In this document: positions 21,396 to 34,480 of the stretch, piece by piece | Numbering within the stretch: the stretch's first letter is position 1 | How the letters are laid out: each line of letters opens with the position of its first letter | NCBI GenBank assembly: GCA_014155875.1 | Contig: JACEFZ010011666.1 | Coordinates: 73,501 to 137,500, forward strand | Length of the DNA: 64,000 nt | Reading direction: 5' to 3' | From: Cepaea nemoralis | Taxonomy: Eukaryota; Mollusca; Gastropoda; Stylommatophora; Helicidae | Notes under the pieces: generated by a model | Seen by the model: the letters and a program-made list of their open reading frames with translations, nothing else | Databases searched by the model: none | What the model was told of the DNA's origin: nothing | Made by a program: the position numbers and the translations under genes

Positions 21396-24300
21396 TGACA
21401 GACGATTGTTTGTTATACTGTGCTTCAACTAGGCCTAATAAATACAGACCACGGCGACGGCGAATGTGACTGTAAGGGCCAATTCGCGCTGTAAATGTTC
21501 GTTTGCAATGGATGCATGTGAACACATGGTCATTTTCACCATTATGCACAATCTTACGTTTCACACGCTCGGTGTGTGACTTATCTGCAATAATTTTATC
21601 CTTTGTCTTTATTCCATTTCTGATATTTGCCCTCCATGCAACAAGTTCAGCGGTGACTTTCTCGTAATGTGCATTATCAATGCACATATCAATCATGTCC
21701 CGCTTACACACATCTTTGTATCGTAGTAGAGGCCGACCCTTGAGATCTTTTACCCACATGTAATTCACCAAGAAAGATATCCTTCGGTATTCTATCATCA
21801 CCCATCCTTCTAACGTGTCCTATTCATCTATGCCTACGAAGACTGAGCATAAAATATACCGTCACGGAACCTGATCTTTCCAATACTTCATTATTTGTGA
21901 TCTTGCCTTCCCACTTAATATCAAGTATTCTTCGTAGACACCGCATTTGAAAGCTGTTTAAACGTTGTTCAGGCTTCACTGCCAGAAACAAGAGTACGAA
22001 GGACACAAGTTTGATAGACAAAGACTTTTAATTTGGCAGTAAGCTTCCTGTTCTCTAAGACTCTTTTTCTTAACCTGTTGATAGTTAGAGCTTTCTAACC
22101 AATTCTGATGTTGATTTCCTGATCTAGGGATAATTTGCTATTTACCTCTTATCCTAGATATGTAAAAAGGTCTACTTTCTCTAGTTCGGTGTCGTCAGTA
22201 AAGATTGCTGGCACCCCTTGTACACCATGTAACATAATCTGTGTCTTCTTTTGCTAGCTATTAAACTAAGTTCAGAACAAGCATTGAAGAATGCAGATAG
22301 TAGACGTTGCAATTCTTCCTTAGAGTGGGTCGTGGTTGCAGCATCATCTGAAAAAAGCAACTCTCTGATCAGTAGCCTCCTTATTTTAGTCTTGGCCTTC
22401 AATCTCTGAGCATTGTAGAGGCCGCTGTCTGGTCGTGAGTGAATGCATATACAACCATTCCTGATCATGAAAGGCATATTTCAGTAGAAGTGAAAAGTAT
22501 TCTCAAAAGACGGTGGGAGCAAGTACACAACCGTTGATTAACACCACTCTTGATTGCAAACTCTTCTGAAGTTGCGCCATCAAACTTGATTATCCCATTT
22601 ATGCCTGTGTGGAACGATTCCACAATGGACAGAAGAGTTGATGGGCAGCCAATCTTTTTTAGTGCCTTTAACAGACCCTCACGACAGACCAAATCAAATG
22701 CCTTTGTGAGGTCGATGAAGGCAATAAACGATGGTTGATTCTGTTCACCGCATTTTTCTGGCATTTGTCGCAATGAGAATATTATATCAATAGTAGACCG
22801 ATTATGTCGGAAGCCCCACTGTGATTCGGGGTAGACTTGATCTCCGAGTACTTGCAGTCTGAACAGAACAATTCCTGTGGGACTTATCCTTCTTGGCAGC
22901 ATAGCTCTATTAGCTGGTGGATCTGTAGAATGAGTGTGTCTTACCCACTTTTGAGAACCTCTTTTGGAATCCCATCCTTACCTGGCGCCTTGCCTGATGC
23001 AAGTTCATTTATAGCACACTTAACTTCTATTACGGTGGGAAGCACTTGAGTCTCACTTGAGTAAAGATCCATATAGTGCTCTCCCATCTATCGATATGCT
23101 GTTTCTTATCAATATCAGTGATGATTTCTCCAGTCAAGGTCTTCAGTGGTGCACTTCTTTTGATCATTGGATCACAAGCTTTCCTTCTCCCTTCATACAT
23201 GCTTCTGATGTTTCCCTTATCACTTGCATTTTGAACGGACTCGCATAACTTTTTCCAATAGTCATTTGCACACTGCCTGGCAGCCTTTTGTACACCCTTC
23301 CTAGCATCCTTCAGCTCTCTGAGTGTTATACACGTTGTTCTTTCCTTGTTTCTTAAGATAGCTTTCTTCTTCTTATCAATCAAGGGCTGTAGTGTCTGGA
23401 TATTTGCCTCAATCCAGTCCTGCCTCTTATTATCCATTGTGCCGTAAACATCTACATCTTTTTTATACTGAGTTTCCTTAAGTTTACCCCACTTTTCACT
23501 TGCTATACACATTTCTGATGTATCAGTGAAAGCCTCTACAGGTTGCTTTAAAACTCAAAGCACTTATCAGGATCGTGGGTATTACTAACATTAATCCTGA
23601 GGCTAGATGTGTGTTTAGCTGTGAAGATTCTCGATGGGCTCAGTCTAACTCTTGCAACAACCAAAGAATGATCCCTATCACAGTCAGCACTGTGGTAACT
23701 TCAAGTTAATGATGTTTAGTTCAGGTGTTGTCTCCATCTGAAGATGAAGTCCAACTGATGGCCGGATTTTGGATGTTTCCATGTGACATTATGCATCTAT
23801 TTTGTTTTAAAGAGGGAGTTTGTAATACATGCGTCACTTCTAGTGCAATGCTCCAACAGCCTTTGCCCATTGTCATTTATGTGACCGATGTATTTTTCAA
23901 GGCACAATGGCCATGAACTCGTGTCCTTGCTCACACGAGCAATGAAATCACCGAGCATATAAATGTAGTCAGATATTGAAACTGCATTGATCACAGAGTC
24001 TAACTCTCATGGTGGCAAAACCACAAGGGGTTACCAAGCAAAAGTCTTTCATTACCTCTATCTGGAATTGCAATCAATCCCAGAAACGAATTATTCAATG
24101 CAAATCCCACACCATGTTGCCTTTATCTGCTTGCTCTCTAGCCTTCCAAATACAAGTGTAATATTTTTTCTTAAGTGACTCTTCCTCAGCGAGGCGAGTC
24201 TCCTGCAGGCCAGCAATATTAATGTTAAGACGATTGAGTTCTACATCAAAGGCAAACGTTTTTCTCACATTGTCAATATTCGTCAGTCAGTGGGAAATCC

Positions 24301-24893
24301 TGGAAACATGGTTCTTACGTTCCAGGTTGCAAGCCGTAGCTTGAGGTTGCATTTGTATTTCTATTAGTGCCTGTTGCATTGGTTTAACAGCCTGCGATTC
24401 AGAATTTGTCCTAGCCCCGAGCACTCATTGAAGTAAGCAGGCTGTCGCGGATCAGCACCTAATTGGCCGGGGGCTGCCCAGCTTAAGGCTGTCAGTAGCT
24501 GATCAGTGACGCCTGGAGGTGTCTCCCACCGTCAGAGCAACCCGTGGCGCCCCATGTCTACGCCAATAGACTAGGGCTTATAATACGTAACTGCTACCTT
24601 TCGCTTTGATTCCCAGACCGGTTAAGACCAGGGATAGGGTTATACCTCCCCATAGCACAAAGCCTTTGCTAAAATATATACACCATGTGTTGCCCATGCA
24701 GCATGATCCCACTCTCGGCTTCCCTAGTTCACTCCAGAGGAATGGTAAAACCAATACACCCGTAACAAGACAGGCTGCAGAAGCTGCCAGATCAACAAAG
24801 CAATGCTGTAACTGTCCGCCTGTCGGAGCTTCGATCCTAGGCAAGCTGCAAACCAAGGCTTATGGCATGGTCTGCTCTGCCATGACATTTTGT
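21396..24893 (-). mobile_element. LINE-C copy, near full length but decayed
   Basis: A minus-strand zinc-finger-tailed LINE. From 3' to 5': a C2H2 finger FTCIHCKRTFTARIGPYSH (about 21.47-21.53 kb), GRPLLRYKDVCKRD, LNSFQMRCLRRILDIKWEGK, an RT catalytic strand LLFSDDAATTTHS in which the usual A of FADD is S, PESQWGFRHNRSTIDIIF and FIDLTKAFDLVCREGL for RT motif A, and a basic linker (23030-23512). The endonuclease region (23.5-24.35 kb) is badly broken but keeps its start, LRLATWNVRTM, near 24.34 kb. The 5' untranslated part runs to about 24893. Many stops and frameshifts. Confidence 0.85.
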
Positions 24894-25160
24894 CTTTAGG
24901 TTGCATTTCCTCGCACCAGGATAAGGCTCGCACCCTCCCAATTGCGCTCTTCCGTCCGAAGCCGTTGGCACAATGTGGGGTGTCGGATTTGATAAGCGAC
25001 GCCAAATATTCGGCGCTGACAGAAAGCAGTTAGTACCTTCTTCTGTCATATGGTAGCTCAGTCATATCCGACAAAGACCTGACACTCAACTTTACCCTGA
25101 ATGCTCCTGTAATCAATTTGTGATCACTGTAACAGTACTGCAAACGGCAAGCGACACTCA
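24894..25160 (-). mobile_element. LINE endonuclease C-terminal scrap
   Basis: On the minus strand 25160-25060 reads CYSDHKLITGAFRVKLS, the last catalytic motif (S-D-H) of an APE-type LINE endonuclease, followed by sequence with no recognised domain. It is a separate fragment beside the 5' end of LINE-C. Confidence 0.55.
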
Positions 25161-25192
25161 GACACATACAAACACACATGCACACGCACACA

Positions 25193-25272
<80 letters not shown>
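25161..25272. repeat. (CA)n then (AT)n microsatellite
   Basis: Short CA-rich run followed by about 78 bp of uninterrupted AT from 25195. Confidence 0.95.
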
Positions 25273-25276
<4 letters not shown>

Positions 25277-25279
<3 letters not shown>

Positions 25280-26240
25280 TAGCTGACCCGGCCCGGCTTC
25301 GCCCAGGCCCTGGAGGGGATCTATCTATCTATCAGTCTGTCTGTCTGCTTGTTTGTCTGTCTGTCTGTCTGGCTGACCCGGCCCGGCTTCACACAGTCCC
25401 TGGTGGGGAGTATCTCATTTAATTCATATAAGTAGTCATATAAGCTCTCCCGTTCCCGACTATCTGTCTGTCTGTCTATCTGTCTGTCTGTCTCTCTGAC
25501 CCGGCCCGGCTTCACCCAGTCCCTGGCGGGGAGCATCTCATTTAATTCATATACGTAGTCATATAAGCTCTCCCTTTCCCGACTGTCTGTCTGTCGGTCT
25601 GTCTGTCTGACCCGGCCCGGCTTCACCCAGTCCCTGGTGGGAGGATATAAGTAGTCAAATAAGCTTCCGTTCCCGACTATCTGTCTATCTATCTGACCCA
25701 GCGTGGTTTCGCCCAGCTCCTGGCGCACAGTAACTTAAAAGAATGTCCGTCCACACATCATTCATTATTTTTAATGAAAACTTTTTAATCACCGACATGA
25801 CAGTTGATAAGTTCTTTAAGCAGAAAAAGATGGGTTACAATGTTATGCATTATGCATTATTTTTATGAAAACTTCGAAAATGACTTAAAGATTATATCAT
25901 TATTTATTATAACTTATATGCCTGAAAATAACTATAGACAAAGAGTTTAACAATAGTGCAAGTAAGTCCAACAATATGACTATAAAGTATATAGAAATGT
26001 TATTAAAAGTTATGCCCCTTGAAATAACTTTTCTAGAAATTATATAATGAAAAATGGAAAAGTAAATGTTATTAAATAAGTAGAAGATTTTACACTAAGA
26101 AACTATTATAGTCGGTTGCACAGGAATGAAAGGAAGACGTGTAGAAAATTTCATCTCAATCGGATGTACCGTTATCGAACGCATCCAGTACATAGCTAGA
26201 TGACCACAAACACACAAAGCCACATACACTCTGTTTTATA
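25277..26240. repeat. Unclassified interspersed repeat, copy 1
   Basis: Begins CTAGCTGACCCGGCCCGGCTT and contains four or five tandem units of about 110-125 bp, each with GACCCGGCCCGGCTTC, a GTCATATAAGCTCTCCC string and TCTG runs. It continues as an AT-rich body and ends near 'aatttcatctcaatcggatg' and 'aacgcatccagtacatagc'. A second copy lies at 26624-28645. The CTAGCTGACCCGGC start and the ATTTCATC..AATCGG end are seen in widespread invertebrate repeats of LINE-tail or SINE type; I could not assign a class. No protein is encoded. Confidence 0.75.
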
Positions 26241-26623
26241 GATATAGATATATCTTGGGAATATAAAAGAGATCTCCATTGTGGCATATTAAAGCGTCCT
26301 TACCCTTTTCCTAGCATTTACTCCCTTAAAAATAACAATCCCTTACAACTACTGTTTAAGTATCTTACTTAATGTAGGAGAAAAACTAACCCGTAGGGTA
26401 GCTTAATATATTTGGCTTTATTTTGGCTCACGTACCTGGCCAAGACCAGCTAGTTTGAAAACAAAGGCACTAAAGCGGCCATTTCTAATGAAGAGAGCAC
26501 ACAAGAAAGTCGACCTTTCCCTTCGGGGAGAGGGCAATTTTGCCCTAAAAATATATCATTCTCTGCAAAACATGGTATGTTAAAACCTACATTACTAAAA
26601 CGTATTCATGTATTTTTATAAAG
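26241..26623. other. No recognisable gene
   Basis: AT-rich spacer between the two repeat copies. Nothing supported. Confidence 0.6.
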
Positions 26624-26696
26624 TACTAGCTGACCCGGCCTGGCTTAGCCCAGACTCTGGTGGGGATCTATCTGCCTGCCTGCCTGCCTGCCTGCC

Positions 26697-26744
<48 letters not shown>

Positions 26745-28645
26745 CCTCCCTCTCTGTCTGTCTGTCTGTCCTTGGGTAAATGGAGCGGCGGCAGCAGCAG
26801 CAGCAGAAGAAGAAAAAGGAGGAGTACGAGGGAGGAGGAGGAATAAGGAGGAATAGCAGGGAGGAGGAGGGAGGAGGAGGGGGGAAGAGGAGAACGAGGA
26901 GGAGGGAGAAGCATGAGGAGGAGGAAGAGGGAGGAGGCGGGAGAAGGAGGAGGAGGAGGAAGGAGGAGGAAGAGGGAGGAGGGATAGGAGGAGGGAGAAG
27001 GAGGAGGAGGGAGAAGGAGAGAGGATGAGAACGCAGGAGGGGGGAGGAGGAGGAGAAGGGAAGAGGGAGGAGGAGGGAGGAGGAGGAGGAGGAGAGAGGA
27101 GGAGGGAGGAGGAGGAGAAGGAGGAGGAGGGGAGGAGGAGGGGAGGAGTAGGGGGAGGAGGGAGAGGGAGGAGGAGGAAGGAGGAGGAGATGAGAGGAGG
27201 AGAAGGGAGGAGGGGGAGAAGGAGGAGGAGGAAGAAGGAGGAGGAAGAGGGAAGAGGGGGAGGAGGAAGAGGGAGGAGGAAGAGGGAGGAGGAGGGAGAA
27301 GGAGGAGGAGGGAGAAGGAGGAAGGAGGAGAACGCAGGAGGAGGAGGGGAATAGGAGGAGGGAGGAGGAGGGAGGAGGAGAAGGAGCGACGAGGAGGGAG
27401 GAGGAGAGAGGAGAGGAGAGAGGAGGTGGAGGGAGAAGGAGGAGGGAGGAAGAGGTAGGAGGAGAGAGGAGGGGAGAGAGGAGGTGGAGGGAGAAGGAGG
27501 AGGGAGGAAGAGGTAGAAGGAGGAGGGAGAAGGAGAAGGAAGGAGGGAGGAGAAGGAGCGGGAGGAGGAGGAGGAGGAATGATGAGGAGGGAGGAGGAGG
27601 AAGAGGAAGGAGAACGGATGTGGCGGAAGGAGGAGGAGGGAAGAGGAGGGAGGAGGAGGTAGAGGGAGAAGAAGGAGGGAGGAAAAGGGAGGAGGGAGTA
27701 GGAGGAGGGAGGAGGAGAAGGGAGGAGGAGGGATGAGGAGGAGGGAGGAGGAGGGGGGGAAGGGAGGGGGAGAGGGAGGAGGAGGGAGGAAGAGGGAGGA
27801 GAAGGAAGAGGAGGGAGGAGGAGGAATGAGGGGGAGGAAGGAGGAGGAAGGAAGAGGAGTGATTAGGAGAAGGGAGTAGGTAGGAGGAGGAGGAAGAGGG
27901 AGGGGGAGGGAGAAGGAGGAAGAAGGAGGAAGAGGGAGGAGGAGGGAGGAGGAGAAAGAGGGAGGAGGAGGATGGAGGAGGAAAAGGAGGGAGAGGGAGA
28001 AGGGGGAGGGGAAGAGGAAGAGGGTAGGAGGAGGGGAGAGGAGGAGGATGAGGATTATAACGCATATGCCTGTAGATTTAATAATGGCTGAAGTTGTTCC
28101 ATGTCTTCTTAGAGTTGGCAACAGTGTAAAGAAATATAAAATCTTCAAACTTGATAAAGATAAGGTAACTATTATTAATAACCGACATGACTATAGATAA
28201 CTTCTTTAAGCATAAACAGATGAGTTACAATGTTATGCATTAATTATTATTTTTATGAAAACTTTTAAAATGCCTTAAAGATTATATCATTAGTTATTAT
28301 AACTCATATGCCGGTAAATAACTATAGACAAAGAGTTTACATATCTTTGAAAACCATGCACCAATATGACTATAAAGAATACAGAAAAGTTATTAAAAGT
28401 TATGCCCCTTGAAATAACTTTTACAGAGTTAAGTCCCCTCGCTATATTGAAATTATAATGAAAAATGAAATATTAAATAATATTAAGTAAGTAGCCGATT
28501 TCACACTAAAGAAATATGACAGTTGGCTGCGCGAGAATGAGCGGAAGACGTGTAGAAAATTTCATCTCAATCGGATGGACCGTTCGCGAACGCATAAAGG
28601 ACACACACACACATACATACATCCTTTTTTATATATAAGACATAT
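26624..28645. repeat. Unclassified interspersed repeat, copy 2, expanded
   Basis: Starts ACTAGCTGACCCGGCCTGGC and after a TCTGCC/TCTG microsatellite (26669-26765) and a long polypurine tract resumes with a body matching copy 1 (AACCGACATGACTATAG versus CACCGACATGACAGTTG; AGTTACAATGTTATGCATTA; GAAGACGTGTAGAAAATTTC). It ends near CCTTTTTTATATATAAGAC. The purine array occupies the place where copy 1 has its 110-125-bp units. Confidence 0.75.
26776..28058. repeat. Polypurine GGA/GAA array, about 1.3 kb
   Basis: Almost pure A/G on the plus strand, built from GGA, GGAG and GAAGG units with only scattered pyrimidines. The long Pro/Ser/Leu frames on the minus strand (510 and 465 codons) come only from this composition. 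Confidence 0.95.
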
Positions 28646-31600
28646 ACCATTATGTTTAATTAAGAATTAGTTAGAATGGTAAATCAGCAATTCTTGTAAA
28701 CTAGAGTCTGATTTGATTTTTAGTACTGAAGCACATGTGTGGGCCACGCTGTAATTTTTCCTTTGCTTTACAATTTCAAATCCCTATGTTAAAATCTTTT
28801 TATAGGTATTATGAATTTATATCTAACTAATAGTGCTTATAACCTGTGAATATTATGTGTACTGTAGAGTATCAACTCTCATGTCAGAAACACATTCAGA
28901 AACTCGTTTCTGCCAATTTCATAGTCCTATGTTAAAACGTCTATGCAAATAATCTATGTACTATAGAGATTGAACTCTAAAAAACATTTTCAAAGGACTT
29001 TTTATCCATTCGGAGACATACAATGATTAGGCATATTCCTGACTCTTAGTCAGGGGATAAAATGCTTTGCCACATTCTAATCTGTAACTTGGAAATATAG
29101 TGCTAAATTTTAGTACAATCCTTTTGTTAACAGATTAATAACCACTCCATATGAGTGAGGGACATGTAATCATTTCATAAAATAGTGCTATGGAATTGCA
29201 TGTTTGAGAATATAAATTCAAGAACAAAGAAAATAAATGCTTAATAGAAATGAATGTTCGGATAGGATGCACCTTCAATCCGCATCACATCACTGTATTA
29301 GGAAAAGAAGCGAAGATTGATGTGAATAAATTGCTTGCAATATTCAGATGACTGGACCATGCGGCATAAGTTATTCTAATAAATATTCTCCGAATAATAG
29401 CAGTAATTGGCAAATATATATCACAGCGGTCACTATCCTTATACTACAGTAAGCAGTGGGGGGGGGGGGGGGCAATGTATGGTTAGTTATGGATTAGCCC
29501 CTGAGGAAATCCAAAAACATAGGCTCCTTGCATCATCATTATAATTAACTACTATGTATGATTATCATGTACTTAATATCAGAGAAATGTACATGTAATT
29601 TTTCCCTGTTATGAGAATTTTTCTCTGTTCTGATTGTTACTCCTTACTGTGGGAATATGCATTTTAATGTTACCATTGGGGACATGAGGATGTTGATGGA
29701 AGAATCCTTGTGCATGTCAGTAAATAAGAGGAACCAAAATAGCCTATGGATGGGTTATTATCTTCAAGTAGAGAGAGAGAGAGAGAGAGAGAGAGGCAAT
29801 ATCAACATGTTCGGATGGACAGAACGGCTTCGCTCATCAAATAGTTCCTAGTAACAATCTCAGGAAAACTTAGAGTGAAAAGATACCTCAATCACTATTA
29901 AGAGTCAGAATGGCTCTAAACCAAGCAACGAGGGACATTGGAACTTGGAAACCCACTCCTATCTCCTTCCCCTTTTTTCTTTGTAATTGTGTTGTGAAAG
30001 TTAACACATCACAGTAGGTTAATGCTCGTGTTGTATTCTTTGTCATCCCTTTTTCTATAGCGAGTGGTGGATTTTGTGGGACTGCATTGCATCACTATCA
30101 ACTTGAAACTGGGAAAAAAGCCAGGAGAGGGTGAACATGGCAACCTGTCCTAAACAAAGTCTGGACCAATACCTCAATGTTTACTGCTGCAATCATAAGC
30201 TGCCAACGACAGCAGCAAATTCGAAGATAAATGACTGCATGATTGAAGAAGTCCTATTTTAGCTGGAAAATCCATGATGGACTTCGCGATCTGATCAACA
30301 GAGTAACTGACAACAGTGTAACGTCTGCTTTACTTCTGAGAAGTACCACCTATGGCCTCATCATTCAACCAAATCAGTGAAACTATGGGACAATCCTACT
30401 ACACGTTACTAACACTAGCAACAGTGAAAACCCTTCAACTGTTGCTTGGATTACCAAGTTAATATCCAACAATGGGTAAGTCTTCGAAAGAACGTCTCAC
30501 AGTTGCAACAGTCAAACATAAAGGTTCAGCCACTCAACACCAAGTTCTAGCCATGAACACCAACTCAAACCAATGGGAGAAGACACTGAAATCACATAAG
30601 CCAATACAACCAAGGTACCAAATTAAGAATAACTACACCAGATTACCTCAAGGATCCAAAACCTGAACACCATCAGATAAAAGACCATATGAAAGCAACT
30701 AAATGCCTCTATATCAGCAACAAGAGGAATCATCTAATTGTTTGCAGCCCTGTTACTGTGCTGGATTTATTCATCTTTGGATATATGTAGGTATAGATCA
30801 ATTGCGGCCCTAGTCACAGATACTACCATGAGATGCCTCTCAGCCATATAAGTTTCTACACTGGACTAGATAACAACGACTAATTTCTTGCTGGTTCAAT
30901 GTCAACCTAAATGCCATGGGTTATAGACTCGCGACTTGGTGGGTGTAGCATCTTTGTGAACATTGGGATTCTGATATTAGAAGCAGAGCAGCTGAATGGC
31001 TGTATACTTGGTACCATATATGGTGAGATGGGAAAGTACCTTCTGCAGAGCTTAAGTGGAAATTCTGGAAAGTGAGACCAACCAAAGCCAAAAAATTTCA
31101 CAAAAGACACTGAACCTACTGCAACAGAGTAGTCAAAAATTCTAGCCCGCGGAGGGATACGTGATTGTGTGTAATTTCTATTCTTGAATTATAGAGTATG
31201 ATTTGCACCAGCCAATTCCAAGTGGATATACATATTAGGAACACACCTGAGTGCATTAATTTCGGTTCCCAGATAATGGGAAAACGATCTATTCTACAGT
31301 AGAGATGAACACTTAACCGCACACCAGGAGATAAAGGACTCTATTAATTAGTTTAATTGAGTACCCATTGCTTTTTATATGTGTTGTTTTTATCTATGCC
31401 AGGTATAAGGTAAATAGTATATTGGTGGTTATGTTATGGTATATATATGTATAGTATTTTGACACCAACTCATTATTTTTAAACATGAGACTTGTAAAGG
31501 GTTTCAGAAACAACTGTTTTATATGATTAGGTTTCTGCACTTAGACCAATGTGGTGCTTTTATCTAGGTAAAATAAGTCAAGTTAGCAGAACCAAGTTGT

Positions 31601-32034
31601 GGTTGTTGCGTTGTTTGTAATAAGATTGTTGTTTTCTTGGGGGCAAAAGGAGTGTAAATTTATTGAGATAATGCAAATCATTCCCATGCCTGTCATGAAT
31701 TCAATCAGACTATTACACTTGCATGTATGTAAACTGCAGATCTTGATTTAATACCTGAACTGTTTGTCCAAATTGGTTGTGTACATCAAGTAAATGTGAT
31801 GTCTGTTCAACAGTGGTTGTTTATATGTTGTGAGCAATCAATATCCTTCTAGCACTATAGTAAAGTTAAAGGGTGATGATGTGGGAAGGGAAACCTACAC
31901 ACAGATGCCATTGTTTCAAGGACTAAATTGTTTTCTCCTGGGGTTTGTGGTAAATATCCCTGATCAGCCTGCATTCTAACAAGTGACCAGAGAATCAATA
32001 AAATCCCCTAGACACTTTTAATAAAATATTTTCA
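28646..32034. other. Long stretch without recognised genes
   Basis: A/T-rich intron-like sequence to about 29.6 kb, with a G15 tract (29458-29472) and a (GA)n run (29769-29795). From about 30.07 to 31.35 kb base composition shifts and several stop-separated frames on the plus strand look like a very old coding relic, but no family motif was recognised. No exon-like cysteine module was found here. Confidence 0.5.
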
Positions 32035-33041
32035 TAAATTAAAATCCACATCCGACATCCATAACAATTTTTGTTGATTTCATAAAGGCTTATGATAGTG
32101 TCCATAGGAATAGTTTATGAAATGCTACGCAGGCATTTGGAATACCAAGGAAGTTAATCAACATGACCAGACTATGCATGGAAGATATTTATAATATAGT
32201 AACATATAAAGGCAGGAAATCAGACCCTTTCCAAATAACATCTGGCTTGAAACAGGGTGATGCACTATCGCCGCTACTCTTCAATCTGGCTTTATAGAAA
32301 GTTGTAGGGAAGGTAAAGGAGGAATGTGATATTGGAGGAACACCCAAGCTGCTTGTTTATGCAGATGATATAGAATATTATAGGGGAAAATGAATAAAAG
32401 ACATTAGAAATATTGACTAACTTAAAGGAACAAGCCCAACATTTGGGGCTGGTTATCAACAAAGGTAAGACAGAATATATGGTAATGTCAAGAGAAGGAA
32501 TGGCAAAAAATTCTGGCCACATACAAATAGCTAATATGACCATTAAAAGAACGGAAACATACAAATATTTGGGTATCTTCAACTGCTCCAACATCATAAG
32601 GAAAGAAATACAAACTAGAATCAATTCTGGAAATAAGATATACTATGCACTACAACATCTACTAAAATCAAATGCACTATTTCGTAACATCCAAAATAAC
32701 AATATACAAAACACTGATCAGACCTGTTGTGCTGTATGGCTCTGAAACCTGGAGTACAACGAAAGGAGACGAAGCCTTCTTACAAACCATTGAGAACAAA
32801 GTTTTAAGACGCATCTTTGGACCCATTAGGGATACACAAAATGGAGAGTGGAAAAGAAGAAGTAACAAAGACGTTTATTATCTGTTTAAGTCCCCGCTAA
32901 TCACTGGTATCATGAAGGCCAATAGACTACAATGGCTGGGGCATATAGAAAGAATGGAAGATAACAGGGAAACACAACTCGCTTACACTCAGGAAATAAA
33001 TGACTGTACACCTCGAGGTAGACCAAGAAGACGGAGGAGAG

Positions 33042-33135
<94 letters not shown>

Positions 33136-33226
33136 AACACTAGGAATCAACGACTGGCAAGAGGTCAACCAGAGAAACGAATGGAGACAGATTGTATCTG
33201 CAGCAAGGAACCTCAATATAGTATAA
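32035..33226 (+). mobile_element. LINE-E fragment: RT palm to 3' end
   Basis: A plus-strand LINE, 5' truncated in the RT. It reads FVDFIKAYDSVHR (motif A), TSGLKQGDALSPLLFNLAL, and LLVYADDI with a clear catalytic ADD. After a frameshift, 32413 onward gives EQAQHLGLVINKGKTEYM, ETYKYLGIF, then, in another frame, RPVVLYGSETWS, VLRRIFGPI, NRLQWLGHIERME and GRPRRRRRDN. An (AT)n expansion sits inside this frame and is followed by INDWQEVNQRNEWRQIV and the stop at 33226. It differs from LINE-A to -C. Confidence 0.85.
33047..33132. repeat. (AT)n microsatellite inside LINE-E coding sequence
   Basis: About 86 bp of AT dinucleotides between the GRPRRRRR motif and the conserved W-E-R end of LINE-E. It keeps the frame open, adding a Tyr-Ile repeat. 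Confidence 0.95.
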
Positions 33227-33231
33227 ACATC

Positions 33232-34390
33232 GTTAGAGTGCCCGATTATGGGCTTCATGTATCGATATTCCCATGGACTCTGCTATTCCCTCCGTCCAGC
33301 GTTTACGTGGTCGGCCTCTCGCTCTATTTCCATCTGGTCTGTGCACCATTGCTTGTTGTGGTATGCTACTGACTGGCAACCTACTTGCATGGCCAAACCA
33401 TTTGACTTGCTGCTTTCTAATAAAACCTAGTGCTGCTATAACCCCCACTTTAGTCCTGATTTCTTCATTTCTGATCTTATCTCTTTTTGATACGTTAAAT
33501 ATTCTTCTCAGAAATGTCATTTCTGTTGTTGTGATTTTTCTTTTCTCTTTTTCTGTCATTGTCCAGGTTTGGCATTGGTAGCATAGAGTTGTTAGGAAGA
33601 TTTATTGTAAAGTGCTTTCTTAGTAGTTATTGATACATGTTTGTTCTTTAGTTTTGGTGCCATTTGTCCAATGAATTTGTTTGCCTTATTGCATCTATTT
33701 TCGATCTTATCTTCTGATCTGCCATTTTACGATATTATACTTCCTAGGTACTTAAAACTCTTTACTTGTTTCAAGGGATGTTCGTTTAGGTGAATTGTTG
33801 TTGTTTTTTCTGCTTTAGTTATAGTCCTTACCTCTGTTTTGCTTGTGCTAATTTTCATGTTATGTTCTCTACACATTTCGTTATGACTATTCATGTGGTC
33901 TTGTAATTCAGCTTCTGATTTTGCTATTAGTGCTTGGTCATCCGCAAACAGGAGTTCTTTAATGGTTTGATATGCAGATGGATCTTCTTCTGTGTTCTCG
34001 TCTTGCTGTATTCTTTCGGTCTCTGTTTGTTTGGATTCTTTACATTTGTTTACTATATATTTTATGAACAAGAGAGGGGACAGGACACAACCTTGTCGTA
34101 CTCCAGATCTTATGGTGAATGGTTCTGTGTGTCCCCCAGTTGCTCTCACTATGCATTCATTGTTGTTATATAAGCTTCTACATAGGTTTGTTAGATGTGT
34201 ACTCACACCATATTGTTTAAGGATTTCCCACCGCTTGTTTTTAACTACTCTTGCAAATGCCTTTTCTTGGTCGACAAAGGCTAAGTGAGTGTTTCATTGA
34301 ATTATATTGATTTTTCTATATGATGTCTGTGCATCCTTTGTTTTTTCTAAATCCAAGTTGTGTTTCGCTTAGCAGGGGTTCTATATTCTT
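33232..34390 (-). mobile_element. LINE-F fragment on the minus strand
   Basis: Reads from 34390 to 33232. It starts ETQLGFRKNKGCTD, passes a degraded motif A (about 34.27 kb: FVDQEKAFARV), then SGVRQGCVLSPLLF, ELLFADDQALIAKSEAELQ with the catalytic FADD, KSFKYLGSI, and ends RKITTTEMTFLRRIF, QVKWFGHASRL and GRPRKRWTEGI. It is tail to tail with LINE-E. Stops separate 33559 from 33727. Confidence 0.85.
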
Positions 34391-34394
34391 CATA

Positions 34395-34400
34395 TATATA

Positions 34401-34480
<80 letters not shown>

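Noticed and set aside
26616..28148. Two long minus-strand Pro/Ser/Leu frames (510 and 465 codons)
   Set aside because: They are translations of the polypurine/polypyrimidine array and a TCTG microsatellite; no domain and no codon structure.
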